A DNA stretch of 64,000 nt from Acanthosoma haemorrhoidale (Eukaryota > Arthropoda > Insecta > Hemiptera > Acanthosomatidae): assembly GCA_930367205.1 (NCBI GenBank), contig OV884012.1, positions 153,279,405 through 153,343,404 on the forward strand, given 5' to 3'. The notes below the pieces were generated by a model. That model saw nothing but the letters and a program-made list of their open reading frames with translations. It did not search any database and was not told where the DNA came from. This document shows, in pieces, positions 44,201 through 55,682 of the stretch. Both the position numbers and the translations under genes were made by a program. Position 1 is the stretch's first letter; every line of letters begins with the position of its first letter.

Positions 44201-47047
44201 ATCTAACGGAAGAAACCTGCTCTACTTTAAGATAGGAGATGTGTTAGAAAGGTCCTTATGATCTAAAGTAGAGTGATTTTAGAATTAGACTAATTGGAGA
44301 GAACTGACAATGAAGAAGGAAATACTTATCGAGGACCTAGGCCCTGAAGAATTAGGAATTGGATTTGACGAGACTGAAGGGATAAACTTTAGGGTCGGTA
44401 AGTGGTTTTTAGGTGAATGTCTCCCAAACACTTTCATACTTGTTTAGTTTTGATACGATCGCTGCAAGTTAATTGTTCCAATAAACTTCAAACATTGAGA
44501 GAAATACTTTGTTCTATTATGTTGTTTAACTTGGAGTTCTAGATTGTGTTATACGTCTGACATGGGAAATGTTGTGTGAAACTATAAGTAATGTTAAGGG
44601 ACAGATATTGTAAAAGTGGGACAAAGGCATGACATAAGCCCCTGTGTTGGTTGTTGGCTGATTTCCTCGACGGAATGGAAGGGTGCCCCATCTGTTGCGG
44701 AGTGTCATTTAAAAGCTGGAGTATTTTACTCTCACCTGTCACGAAAGTAAGTTACAGATTGGATACGGGACTCAGCAGCCAGGGTGGTACTTCAAGGCGA
44801 GATCGTGGCAATGATATAATACATAAATTGTAACTATATTAATTGTAGAAACTATATTGAATTATGTAATGATTTTGTAATAAGGGGAATAAAAAAAAAA
44901 ACCTGGACGGGACTTTTTTACTGGACGAGCTTAGGACTTAGGGAACTTCCCGGAGCTGGCCATCTGGATGCTGTGGTGAGGACTGGTCTTGGGCAGACCT
45001 ATCAAACGAGGTTTAGACTTTCATCTTAACGCATCGATGAATCGATTTATTCCAGTAAGGGACACGTTTTATAGTTAGGGTAGCAAGAACTCTGTAATCT
45101 TTCTATCATTTAAAGTCAATGAAAGGAAATATTCTTTTGGTAAAATATCTTTAAATTATTAGCAATAAAATAAAGTTTACAAATTTCTATTTTATATAAA
45201 TGAAACTTTTCCATTTTGATCACCACATTAATTTATTAAAGTTAATTACTTTGGTTTTAGGTTTAATTGGGATCGATAATAAATGCATTGAATATTTGAG
45301 TAAGGTATAATTTGTACCACTTTACGTTTTACGTCTGTAGCAATACGCTCACGATTTGGTAGAGTGTTAAAATCTGTCAGTAGTTGAATAGTTAGATAGC
45401 ATATCTAAAAGTGTATGTATTTTAGTGAGAGATAAGTTTTATAGTTAAGATAGCAAGAACTCTGTAATCTCCCTATCATTTAAAGACAATCAAAACACAA
45501 ATTCTTAATTCTTTTAGTTAAATATCTAAAAAACATTTGTAATAAAATATGGTTTACAAATTTTATATGTATGGTTAATTTATTATGGTAAATTATTTTG
45601 GGTTTATATTCAATTGAGAGCAGTAGAAAGTCAATTGAATATTTGAGTAAGGTATAATTTTGTACACCTTTACGCCAATGTAGTACGCTTAGGATTTGGT
45701 AGAGGGTGAAAATCTGTCAGTTGAATAGTTAGATGGCAAACACAAAAGTGAAGTGTTCTAAGTATATAACTAGTGCATAGCTACGTTGTGATTTTGGGTA
45801 AGCCAGTTAAATAGATAACTGGATATATACATTTATAAATAAAAAGTAATACTAATCCTTTGGTCCATTTTTATCCTAACTAAAAACCGCCAAGAACTTA
45901 AACACGAATAACCTTTGTGACTGCTACTAAAAAAGGTAAAAATTGAAAACAACTGGAAATTTCAACCTAATTCACAGGCATATGTATCAAGATGACAAAA
46001 ATAAAGTTTTCATTTAGAATCATAACGCCCGCGAAATTATCAAATTCTTGTTACTTTTTTATGAAACCTCGTATATGTTTCCAGTAATACTTCCGTTCAT
46101 AAGTATATAGTTAGTTGTAGTATACTATATAAGTATATAGTACCCTCACATTGTTTCAGTAGTTCAGATCGAGTAATAATAGTTAAAAATAATTTGAATT
46201 GTATATATACATGTAAAGAAAGTATTCTCTCTTTAATTTGAATATTTGAATTTGCCGCCCTGCTTCCACTGGCCCCCACCAGATGGAGCAGCCACCATAT
46301 AGAGAAGGTTATGTTAAGTAACGAACCTTGTAAATAGAATGTGAATATAGAAGTGATAGTTATAAACTATAATTGTCGTTTCTTTGTTTACAGGTAACAT
46401 TGTGTAAATCAATATTAATATTTGTTATAATATAATATATAGTGAATAAAATTGCTATCTTAGTTTACAGAGAAACTGATTTCAGCTCATTCACCCCACC
46501 TTCAGTAATTGTCTTACCTATATATTCTTTATTATACTCTACTATGTCTTTAAACTAAACTCATATTTTATTTCCTTAAAGAAATCACTTATAATCAATA
46601 AGTGTTTAACTGATGATAAACAAAGAAATAAAATGAAGCAAGATTTCTATAAATCCTTCTTTAAAATCATAAAAATTGTTAAGAGGAACGTGATTAAATC
46701 AGATACTTTACACATTATATATTGAAACAATTTGAATAATAGAAAATATCTTTTTGTTAGAGCGAGGACCTACGTTTCGAAATGTACTCTATAAAGTGGT
46801 ACTACTGCGATGAAGGTGTGAAGAGAAGCATCAGAATATTTTTAGAGGTCACTAAGAAGCCAATGATCCTAATGGCTGGAGGCATCATTCCAACCAACAT
46901 GCATACTTTTGCTAAAGTACTATATTAAAGTTTATTAATTTATTTATGAAATACTTTATTGCCTATACTTAATATGAATATTTTTTACAGGTAATGAACA
47001 GCTCATACTCCTATTACCATCTTATGAACGCTTTCAATGTAGCATAA
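41256..47047 (+). CDS. Insect odorant receptor (7tm_6 family), five exons
   Basis: Exons by splice sites and frame: 41256-42220, 42896-42995, 43114-43218, 46761-46916, 46991-47047, all GT-AG. Together they encode 460 residues, close to the usual 380-470. Several hydrophobic segments are visible (LKLGLYLGFLLFHFGVLV, LLTLLISLIILI, VVVMGIVIVVCISL, LLQILMAISIALFILIGGYVYM, VIVCACYALGSIMIAFNLLAI). The family signature spans exons 3-5: FGQKLTDQ, SEDLRFEMYSIKWYYC, KKPMILMAGG, TFAKV and SYSYY. Such proteins form odour-gated cation channels with Orco in sensory neurons. A 13-bp deletion relative to the left copy removes the GLFP region but keeps the frame, so function may be altered. Confidence 0.85.
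43430..43840 (-). pseudogene. Degraded gypsy protease-like remnant in receptor intron 3
   Basis: The minus strand shows SWEIDITVSVDGKPLQKEVD, then KGLVQVSVDYKAKPTLPEL and VIGSGILD, with stops between. The order resembles the end of the aspartic protease region in some gypsy polyproteins (a 'K G x V x V x V x Y' strand before an LPL-VV segment). The catalytic DTG itself is not visible. Assignment is tentative. Confidence 0.35.
43841..45060. other. Intronic sequence, unassigned
   Basis: Part of receptor intron 3. 44113-44400 matches left-arm 1293-1600 in inverse orientation. It contains a short open stretch beginning MKKEILIEDLGPEELG (44311-44400) that ends at a GTAAGT donor-like site. No further gene was seen. 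Confidence 0.4.
45067..45790 (+). repeat. Two diverged tandem copies of a ~370-bp unit
   Basis: The block TTTTATAGTT-AG-TAGCAAGAACTCTGTAATC starts at 45067 and again at 45437. A second shared block, TTGAATATTTGAGTAAGGTATAATTT with GATTTGGTAGAG, follows at about 45289 and 45632. The copies differ by perhaps a fifth of their bases and lie in the segment of intron 3 absent from the left arm. Confidence 0.75.
45791..46500. other. Rest of the intron 3 segment absent from the left arm
   Basis: AT-rich with a few TATATA runs. No gene or clear repeat boundary was seen. Confidence 0.4.
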
Positions 47048-47802
47048 TATTTATGACAAAGAACACTGCTTAACACTTTAGGTATAATTAAATATTTATG
47101 TTGATGCTTGAAACACTCAATGGTAGTAAGGTAAAAACAGGGGATTCTGAGTCACTGCAGTAAAGAAGATGCTGGTGCTCCCGATTTCCCGCCAAACATA
47201 ATAACCAACCTATTTAGCGGGACACCTACTTGAAACTACACCATTACCTAACATGTTGCTGAGGTGACCTGGAGTCAACCTTGGTTGCTCACTAGTGCAA
47301 TTGTGTAATTTTTAGGTTGAACAGGATATTTGAAATATTTGGGGCTGGAGATTCCCATATATAGTTGGAAATTTCCTTCTCCGCCAAAATAAGATTAAAA
47401 CGAAAAATTTTTGCATTTTTGGTTATATTTCCAATGCCTAACTAATTTTAATGTAACACTAAATCTTTAAAACAGAATTGGAAGGTTCCGAATGGTAGTA
47501 TAGACGTAATTGTCTTAGTCTCCGGGTATAATCGATTGATTTCGATTTGTATTTTTAAGTATTTCATCCCATTAGCAATGATTATATTTCTTTGGGCAAG
47601 CAACTTTTTCAAATGTGTTATGCACTATTATTCCTTATAGACTAAATAAAATGTAAAAAAAATAAATAAAGAAGGAAAACAAGGACATATAAAATCACAT
47701 TGCTTTTTTTTGTATAATATAATTATTTATGATAGTTAAGTAGACTACAATCAGTGAAACATGTTTACAGAATATTTATATGAGTTACCCCATATCACTT
47801 TA

Positions 47803-48300
47803 AGTAAATACATAGTCTAGAGACACATATTTCGGAAATAAAAAATAACTATTTGAAAGTATGAGTTATGGTTTTAAATCGAGTTCACAATTTCCATCAT
47901 CACTCCTCATTGATGTTCCTCGTCTGTTTATCCTATTGCTTTAGTTGTTATTCCTTACTTGAGTATTTCACGTTTGACATCGCTGGGTGAAGGCTATACT
48001 TTGTTAAATTCATGTGTCCCTAAGGTTGTACTGTTTTATATTTTGATGCTCAAACTAGAAAAATGTAGATTTTTTTGATAATATAATGTTTACCTAATCA
48101 TCAAATCTTATGCACAATCACGACAAACTTTTACCACCTTTCGCCCATTCAATTGCAGATCCACCTATTTATAATGGTTACCTTTTGGCTTATAAGCCTG
48201 CAAATGCTACTACTGGCTTTTATTGGCATATAGTGTGAATATTTAGTGAATAACTATATTTTATCACTCAGGAAAAGCTTTATTTTGTCACATTTATTTC
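47803..48300. other. Gene-free stretch right of the inverted duplication
   Basis: AT-rich sequence with no readable gene. The inverted match stops at about 47802. Confidence 0.5.
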
Positions 48301-48778
48301 AGACACGGACGGCTTCTATGCATGAGAGGGCATCCGCCTCGACGTTGTTCTTGCCCTTGCAATAGCGTATATCTGTCGTGAATTGGGCTATGTAATTCAG
48401 GTATCGCATACCTCGTGGGCAAGAAGTGTCACTTCACAGGGCCATGGTGTGTGTGAGCAGCTTGTGGTCTGTGCATATAATAACCTCTCGCGCTTCGAGA
48501 AGTTGTCGAAAATGATTTGACTGCTTCATCCATAGCTAAGAGCTCTCTATCGAAGGAGGTGTATTTTGACTGAGCAGTGTTGAAAGCGCGGCTGAAGAAG
48601 CCGATGGGTCGTAGCGCGACACCTTCCATCTGTTGTAGTGCTGCACCCACTGCTGCGTCACTAGCGTTAGTGGCTAAGATGAGCTTCCCGTCTGTTGATG
48701 GGTGAGCGAGATGGGCAGCGTTTGCCAGAGTCCTACGGGTTTCCTCTGTTAAATAATCTTGTTTGAGGAGAGTCTTTT
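48300..48778 (-). pseudogene. Gypsy RNase H fragment
   Basis: From 48778 leftward: KTLLKQDYLTEETRRTLANAAHLAHPSTDGKLILATNASDAAVGAAL, then GFFSRAFNTAQSKYTSFDRELLAM. After frame breaks comes YLNYIAQFTTDIRYCKGKNNVEADALS. This is the RNase H region of a Ty3/gypsy element of a lineage different from E1-E4 and G. The expected D of TDAS is changed to N (TNAS). Nothing else of that element is present. Confidence 0.8.
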
Positions 48779-49481
48779 AAAAAACTTTGTTATGAATAAC
48801 AATCAAAACACTGTTATATTTATACAAATAATAATCAGTTATAGCGTTACAACATTCTTTTAGGAAGGCTAAACCACAATTGTTGGTATCTTTGCCCTAG
48901 CAGGTAGCAAAGGGTTAGGAAGGGGTTAAAAGACAAAGAAAAGGGAGACCATATGTCTCAACTGAAGTACACGTTTCAGCTAACAATTAGTATTATATAA
49001 CTCTTCCCTTTTTTACGTCCTCAACTCCTGGGCAGGTAATAGGATTTGATGGATGTTGGTGGAGGAGCTTGGTAAACAATTCTGGGGATATCTATTGGAA
49101 TTGTTTTCGAACAACAGCCTTTACAATATTTGTGACGTAGAAAAAATAAGATGGTCACAATGATTACAATAATAATGGATAATATAGAACACATATAATT
49201 ATATTCATTGGTTATTAACGATATTAATTCTACTTGAGTTACATTTAATTGAGGTATAGTTGTTAAATTATCGATTTGGATTTTAAAGGAGTTATCATAT
49301 AATTGGTGATATTTATGAGCAACAATATGATTATGAATGGGAGGAATTTCTTTATAACAATCTACATTAGATACATTAATCAGAGCAGTGTCTCCAAGAA
49401 AAATAGTGTCGTTATTGTAACAATTATCTAATTTAGGTGTTCTTATAGTTAGGTATACATTTAGTTCATCAATACATGAAC
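48779..49481 (-). mobile_element. Errantivirus fragment E4: env C-terminus plus 3' LTR
   Basis: Env codes on the minus strand from 49481: LNVYLTIRTPKLDNCYNNDTIF, a transmembrane helix (SILSIIIVIIVTILFFL) and a Cys/Pro-rich tail (CKGCCS, IVYQAPPP), stopping near 49020. Then come a purine tract (AAAAAAGGGAAG) and an LTR from 49002 (AGTTATATAATAC) to about 48779. The first env residues overlap, at the protein level, with the last ones of E3 (KLDNCNKNNTIYLPL), so E4 is not simply the other half of E3. Confidence 0.75.
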
Positions 49482-49882
49482 AGGAAAGAGGGAAACGAAC
49501 TACACTCTCGAACTTCTGTAAAGAGACTACATTATTGTCTTTAGCAATCCGACCTACATAGGATCATGGGTTGTTTACCTCCCATGATCGTATTAGTTTA
49601 CAACATAAACTTGCCTCTGGCTTTAACTCCCCCCTGCCAGTTCCTGACCATCCGTCGGGAACTGAAACTTAACACTTATGCTAATTATATACAGTTCTGA
49701 CATAATAATTTCCTGCTCGCCTAGAGCAGCACAACACTGTCTTATAATCATAAAAACAGAACATAACTTTATCCAATGTGGTACAAGGTTAAAACGATAA
49801 AATAAAAAAAACATGTATCTGGCAAATGCCACTAAAAATCAAAAGAGATGTGTGCAGGAGTGAGAAAATTAGAGTCAATTTC

Positions 49883-50505
49883 CTATTTGGATGGCTTCCC
49901 CACTGGAAGCTTTAACTGCTCGAGATGGACTGTTCTCCTCTTCGCGGGTTCATGAACACTTTGGATGGTCACCAAATTGTGTTCACGAATCGTGATCACC
50001 TGGAAGGGACCCTCATAACGGGACACCTCCTCACTCCTATTGGAACCGATCTTACGATAAACCGTAGTGCCTATCGCAACGCACCCTTCTAGTGGTTTGA
50101 CGCCCGCGTTCTCCCTCAACACCCTCCTGGATTTTTCCGCGGTAATTTTCGCGTACACCTTCCCCCATAACTTCCCCAGTTCCACGCGGTTGGTGGTGAG
50201 TTGTGCGGACGTCTCGTCTCCCACCACCGTTCTACTCGTGTCTCGGCGATGCCCACGAAGTCCGAAAAGGATTTCAAAGGGTGAAAACCCGGTGGCAGTG
50301 TGGACAGAATGGTTATACGCAATGACCGCCCTAGGCATTGCCTCTGCCGGCTCCAGCCCTTTTTCGGCATTGTAGACGCGGAGATGATCGCCCAAGGTAC
50401 TGTGGAGACGCTCAATTCCTCCTCGGCTCTTTGGATGCCCTGGGGTATTGACGTGCCACATCACGTCCAGAGCCTTCATCTCTTTCCGCACGTCGGCGTT
50501 ATCGA
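49883..50505 (-). pseudogene. G integrase, C-terminal half only
   Basis: Begins at about FDNADVRKEMKALD and reads HVNTPGHPKSRGGIERLHSTL, where the final Glu of the DDE triad sits. It continues with YNHSVHTATGFSPFEILFG and a basic C-terminal domain ending LEQLKLPVGKPSK. The zinc finger and both catalytic Asp residues are missing: the RNase H linker (RIVWIVR) runs straight into this half at about 50500, so a deletion of several hundred bases removed them. Confidence 0.85.
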
Positions 50506-51985
50506 ACTATCCAGACTATCAGGCGGCGCTTATCATTGATGATTTCTTCCCGCTCTTCCATGTCCGCAGGCCTGTCGTCCGTTGAGCTCTCTCCTCCTGC
50601 CGACGGTACCAAATCCGTAGACCCTGGTTCCTGTTGTTCTTCTTCTCTCTCCGGCGTCCATTCTCGCAAGAACTGCCTTCCGTCCCGGGAGGATTCCCCC
50701 TGATCTTGGTCGAGTGCGTTGACCACCATCGCCCGGGACAGCCAGTCCGCCACGACGTTTTCCTTACCGGGCTTATATATAACCTCCAAGTTGTATTGGC
50801 TGAGGAACTCCTTCCAACGCATGACCCTCGCCGACGACTCTTTTAATTTACCGACCCACTGTAACGGTTTGTGGTCAGTGTGCACCCGGAACCTTCTCCC
50901 GAACACGTAGGGCCGGAAATGGTCTATCGCCCAGACTATCCCTAATAATTCCCGCTCTAGCGCGCTATACCTACTTTCCACCTCGGTGAGGCGCCTACTG
51001 GCGTACGCTACGGGACGGTCCCCTGTGCCCCCCGCCTGTGACAGAACCACTCCCAAGGCGTATTCACTGGCATCCGTCGTGATTGTAAACTGCTTCATGA
51101 AGTCGGGAAATGCCAGAACCGGGTGTTCCTGGAGACGATCCATGCACTTCTGAAAATTCGCCTCGATATCTGGGGTGATGACCACCTTTTGACCTTTCTT
51201 CAGGAGATTGTTTAGGGGTACCAAACAAGCCACCATTTCGGGGACAAATCTCCTGTAATAGTTAAGCGTGCCCAGCAGGCGCCGGATCCCTTTAACTTCC
51301 GACGGAACCACCATCTTCTGAATCGCTGCCACCTTCCCGGCATCGGGTCTCACTCCCTCCTTAGAGATCGTATGCCCCAAAAAATTGATAACCTCTTGGC
51401 CTAGACGGGACTTTTCGTCTGACAATTTCAAGCCAAATTGCCTCACGCGATCGAATACCATCCGCAGGTGATCCGCATGTAGTGCCTCGGTCGCACTGAA
51501 TATCAAGAGGTCATCCATATATATTTGGCATACGGACTCGTCTATCCCTCGTAGAAACTCATCCATGAGCCGCTGGAACGTAATGGGTGCATTCTTCAGG
51601 CCAAATGGCATCCTCGTAAACTCATAGTGGCCTCTCTCAAACGTGAATGCCGTCTTGTGTCGGTCTCTAGGGTGTATTTGAATCTGGTGATACCCCGCTT
51701 TAAGATCCAGAGTGCTAAATATCTTCGCCCCGCTCACCTGTCCAAAATGTCGTCGAACCTGGGGATTGGATATTTTTCATCCACCGTATTTTCATTAAGT
51801 TTTCTGTAGTCCACTACGACTCTATATTTGTCTGGACTCCCACCTTCCTCATTATTTTTCTTGACGGCCCACAGGGGGCTGTTATATGGCGATGTACTGT
51901 CCACTATAATCCCGTGCTTCTTCAGGTTGTCTAGCTCCTCACGAATGTGGTGCCTCAGAGCCTGCGGATACCTGCGCTCCTTCAC
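50499..51985 (-). pseudogene. pol: G reverse transcriptase and RNase H
   Basis: RT fingers (YNSPLWAVKK, YRVVVDYRKLNENT) are in 51985-51734. After a one-base shift the palm follows: IFSTLDLKAGYHQI, PFGLKNAPITFQRLM and the active site YMDD (about 51510). Next are FLGHTIS and LGTLNYYRRFVP. RNase H has TTDASEYALG, YSALERELLGIVWAI, TDHKPL and the GKENVVADWLSR end block. A Glu/Ser-rich linker leads to IVWIVR. All RT and RNase H catalytic residues seen are intact; one frameshift and the broken integrase keep it from being active. Confidence 0.9.
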
Positions 51986-52188
51986 ACCCTGTCTTGCTTG
52001 AGCGGAATCTCGTGTACAGTTCTACCTGTGAGCCCCAATCTCTCGCCTTCCTTGAAGAAAATATCTATGTATTTTCTCTTAAGCTCCCCTTTCTAATCTT
52101 CTGCTTGCTTTAGCGCTCCTACTCGCGCCCCCCCATCTCGCCCTACTTCTCTCCCTAGTCCCAGGCACCTATACCTTACCTTACCTAT

Positions 52189-52545
52189 TCAAATGTCCCA
52201 TCGCCCCTTTTCGTTCCTAACCTTTGCTCCTACTTTACCTAGCAAATCGCACCCTATTATCCCTCCATATTCCCGGGGCATCTTTTCTACCACGTGAACT
52301 GTTAAACTCTCCTTATCGCGTTCCCATCTATTTAGCCCTATTACTGCCTCCCCTTCGACCTTACAGGGGCCCCCCAGGGTGATCAAGTTACAAGAGCATA
52401 CCTGTATTTGGGGCATCCTCTCTCCTTCACACATCCTCTCTAGTGTCTCCCGACACATTATAGTGTTGGTACTCCCAGTATCCACTAGACACTTCACTCC
52501 CCTCACGACTCTGATTATATGCAGACCGCTATCCCCGACTTTCAC
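52189..52545 (-). pseudogene. G aspartic protease region
   Basis: The active site CLVDTGSTNTIM is at about residue 18, with IIGCDLLGKVGAKV near the C-terminus, the usual second half of a retroviral-type protease. The frame is open for 118 residues but lies out of frame with gag and RT. The region between here and the gag knuckle (52546-52810) is rich in Glu, Ser and Arg and reads as linker. Confidence 0.8.
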
Positions 52546-52809
52546 ACTATTGTTTACTATCGTGCGGTCGCCTCTCCGCCACCACTCTGCTCAGATATCA
52601 CGTTCTCCCCTCTCCTCTGATGTTTGTTGTCGAGTGGGCCTCCGAGCACTGCCGCTTCTCCAGCCCATTCGGTTTCCTGGTTCTTCCTTCTCCTCTTCTG
52701 TCTCGGAAGTTTCCGAGGTCTCTGACGCTTCTGGCTGCGGCCTCTCTTTCCTCCGCATCTTCTGAGCGTTTATCTCCATCGGTTCAGGTCTGTTCCCGTC
52801 TCTGCGTCA

Positions 52810-53338
52810 GCTCATATACGGGCACTGCCTGGCTACATGCCCTTCCGTACCACATTCAAAGCACCTAGTGCGTGGGAACTGTGCTACCAAATGTCCTGCT
52901 TTCCCTGAAGAGTTTAAAAATGTCCTCTTCCGGGGTCCATCTTCCCCCACCGAACGCCTTCTTCAGCCGCTCCTTCACTACGTTCCACGAGGTCTCCTCA
53001 TCGGCCTGGATCATGTTCAGGACACTCCGCTTCACTCTGCACACCAGAGCTGCTCTCAGCGATTCTGCGTCCCCTTCCGTTATCAGGTCCTCCGACCGTT
53101 TCCCCTCTATCCGCGTAATCAGCCGGTCACCCACTTTAAGGAAATGATTTAGTTCCCCGGTCTCGCCTGTGAATCTTTCCAGATCCGAAATCGACTTCCT
53201 CATCTCCTGAGCCGTAATCGCCTGGATCTTCATCCACGCCAATGTATTCACGTGAGCCGCTGCCATGGTCGTTTGAGGTAACTGCGGTATATCTGTTGCC
53301 GCACTAAGCACTGGGGGTCGTAACACTCCCTCTGGCAT
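52810..53338 (-). pseudogene. gag: G gag with CCHC zinc knuckle
   Basis: Starts MPEGVLRPPVLSAATDIP at about 53338. The capsid region holds MKIQAITAQEMRKSISDLERFTG and WNVVKERLKKAFGGG, a pattern common in gypsy gag. A frame break near 52900 is followed by a CCHC knuckle, C-x2-C-x4-H-x4-C (RCFECGTEGHVARQCP, 52815-52862). Gag packages the element RNA. The upstream leader (53339-53446) contains homopolymer runs and no start that is clearly better. Confidence 0.75.
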
Positions 53339-53639
53339 TTTATTGAGAGAGAAAAAAAACGTGAAGCGAAAGAACGAAAAAAAAAATAAAGAAAAGAAAA
53401 TTATTACTTTTCGCTTCGCCGTACTAGGTTCCCGGGTTTCGGCACCAGTTAATTGTCGGAGGTTAAGCTTTAAGAAATAATAGGAAAGAGGGAAACGAAC
53501 TACACTCTTGAACTTCTGTAAAGACACTACTTTATTGTCTTTAGCAATCCGACCTACATAGGATCATGGGTTGTTTACCTCCCATGATCGTATTAGTTTA
53601 CAACATAAACTTGCGTCTGGCTTTAACTTAGAGGCAAGT

Positions 53640-54837
53640 AAATAGTATTATTTTTGTTGCAATTGTCTAACTTACGATTGTTGATAATAATATATGAATT
53701 TATATCGTGAATATTATGTTGAGTATAATTACATTGAACTGTAGAACATAATAATATAATATTTTGTTTATACATTCATTAAGCAGTAAAGTAGGGTTAG
53801 TGGAATAATAGTTATTCATTAGATAGTTACAATTAATGCTATAAAGATTATCATTTTTTTTATTAGTACTAGCGTATTTTATATATCAATAGAATAATAA
53901 AGATTAGTTTTATTTACAGGAATTGGTATGAGCAAAGAGGTTCTTACATTTGGTTCTGCTAGTGGCAGGTCCACAAATACATGGAGTGTTTCCTCATTTG
54001 TAATACAATGTATTTTGCTCATAAGCCATAATATTTCTGATTTTCTTGGAGCTAATGTTACATTTTTTGTGTATTTCTTAGCGTTGAGTCATTTAGTTTG
54101 TTATATAAGTTGGTTAAAGTTATATAAATATCTTGAAAGACTACTTCTTTACCAATGTTTATCATATTGCCTCTACCCTTATTAAAATTGTCGTTTATCA
54201 ATTTAATATCCGTCTTTAAAGTCTCTATAATTTGTTTATTCATGTTTACTGGCTGATCGATATTATAGTTGTTACGTTCAACTTCACTTATGACATTGTC
54301 ATAATGTTGTTTGTCCGTAGCGTCCATAATACCAGTTAGTCAGCTAATAGCCGTTCCTAGTCCATTTATCAATCCACGTCTTTGTCTTCTATGATGATTT
54401 CTCAATAAGTCGATTTTGTTCTTGGTCTCATGTTGCAAATCTACTTTACTATCAAAGGGTAGGTTTGTTAAGTTATTATAGAGTAGAGTATGTTTTTGTA
54501 TATTGGTTAGCTCTGACAGTAATAGGCTTATGTTATAAAAGTGGTACGTTTTGAAGTATTTTTCAATTACTTTTACATTGTTTAATGTGTAGTGTACCAT
54601 TCCGTTAATGTTAGTCAGGTCAGTTACTTTCAGAGAAGTTTTCGCAGTCCATAGAATTGTCCGAATCAGCGCAAGTGTCTTTATTGTACGTGAAACATAT
54701 TTTCGGTGTGTTAGATGTTTCTTGCGAGGTTGTTTAATATTGTTAGCATGCGATTTATTTATTTCATTTTTATCTCTATATTTTACTACTGGTTTATAAG
54801 AATTATCATGTTTTCCATGGGTAGTAGTTTTTATCAT
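53640..54837 (-). pseudogene. env: E3 envelope protein
   Basis: Starts after the integrase tail (YKPVVKYRDKNEINKSHANNIKQPRKK). Env reads YHFYNISLLLSELTNIQKH, a furin-type basic site RRQRR followed by GLINGLGTAIS (54370-54330), DKQHYDNVISEVERNNYNI and, after shifts, a Cys-bearing ectodomain block ending KLDNCNKNNTIYLPL at 53640. Transmembrane segment and tail are missing. A stop lies directly after the fusion-peptide-like stretch (about 54338). Confidence 0.7.
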
Positions 54838-55682
54838 TAATTGTTCTTTATGTTATCATTAATAAATTGTCGGAATGTCTTTCCGATTTTTGTTTAGTTT
54901 TTCTATTCGATCAGTCTTATTTTTGTCTTTACTAAGTCATTTATTAGGCTTTTATCATCATGATATTTTTGAACATATTGTTCTTTTTATTGATTTATTT
55001 TGTTGGTTATTTTGTCAAGTTATTCCAAGCGGTTTTGAAAAGTTAATAGTCCTTTTTTCCTTTTTTATGAGTATTTGGTGTTTCTCTATATTTACTATTT
55101 TGTCGTCATTTACTACACAAATTTGCTTATTAGAAGAGCGTTGGGAATGTGCAGTCACTTCATTAGAACATAAGTCGTCTTGTATTATCTGTTCATCTAT
55201 TTGTTGGGGAATAAGTTGCTCTAAATCTATAGTTATTGTGTCATATTCTGGACTATCTTTTACTGGGAGTAATTCTATTTCTTCAATGTCTATCATCATC
55301 ACTATAGTTAGTTTCGTCTTCCTTATTTTGAGTGTATTTGTTTTTTTCTTTTTCTGTTGTTTTATTTTCCAAGTATTTTCGGTCTTTTTTTTCTTTTAAG
55401 TAATCCCGTTTATTATTATTTCGTCATTATGACATTTTATTTCGGCTTTTAATTCCTTCATTGTTTTTTATCCTAACAGAATATCGAAAAGGTTGCTGAA
55501 TGGATATATTAACATTTTTACCTTTTCACTAATTCCTAACAGTGGGTATAAGTCTATTGTTGCACTGTGTGTACCTTCAGCTTTTCCTGTCGGAGTTCTA
55601 AAGACAAAGTCTTCGCAATTGATTTTTGTTCCCTCGGGTAATGCATTTGGATTAATATAATTTTTAGAAGCTCCGGTGTATA

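Larger units (their letters stand above)
40577..47802. repeat. Right arm of large inverted duplication
   Basis: Mirror of 1-3797. It is 3.4 kb longer, mainly because it keeps receptor exons 2 and 3 and holds about 2.1 kb extra in intron 3 (about 44400-46505). The left arm keeps about 380 bp (1690-2070) not present here. Confidence 0.9.
49482..53628 (-). mobile_element. Ty3/gypsy LTR retrotransposon G
   Basis: 5' LTR 53447-53628 (182 bp on the minus strand, AGTTAAAGCC...AATTAACT). 3' LTR 49482-49628, which lacks the last 35 bp present in the other. The primer-binding site TGGTGCCGAAACCCGGGAACC lies directly inside the 5' LTR (53427-53447), and a GGCAGGGGGG tract lies before the 3' LTR. The order gag, protease, RT, RNase H, integrase is that of Ty3/gypsy. 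The GC content is clearly higher than that of its surroundings. The integrase is partly deleted. There is no target duplication, and the flanks are two different errantivirus pieces. Confidence 0.9.

Noticed and set aside
40577..47802. Inverted arms as a palindromic assembly artefact
   Set aside because: The arms differ by many substitutions, a 13-bp deletion, missing exons and kilobase indels, which an artefact would not produce. Long reads would still be the final check.
54875..55399. 174-residue plus-strand hydrophobic frame
   Set aside because: Antisense of the Lys/Glu/Ile-rich pol linker of E3; the sense strand aligns with E2.
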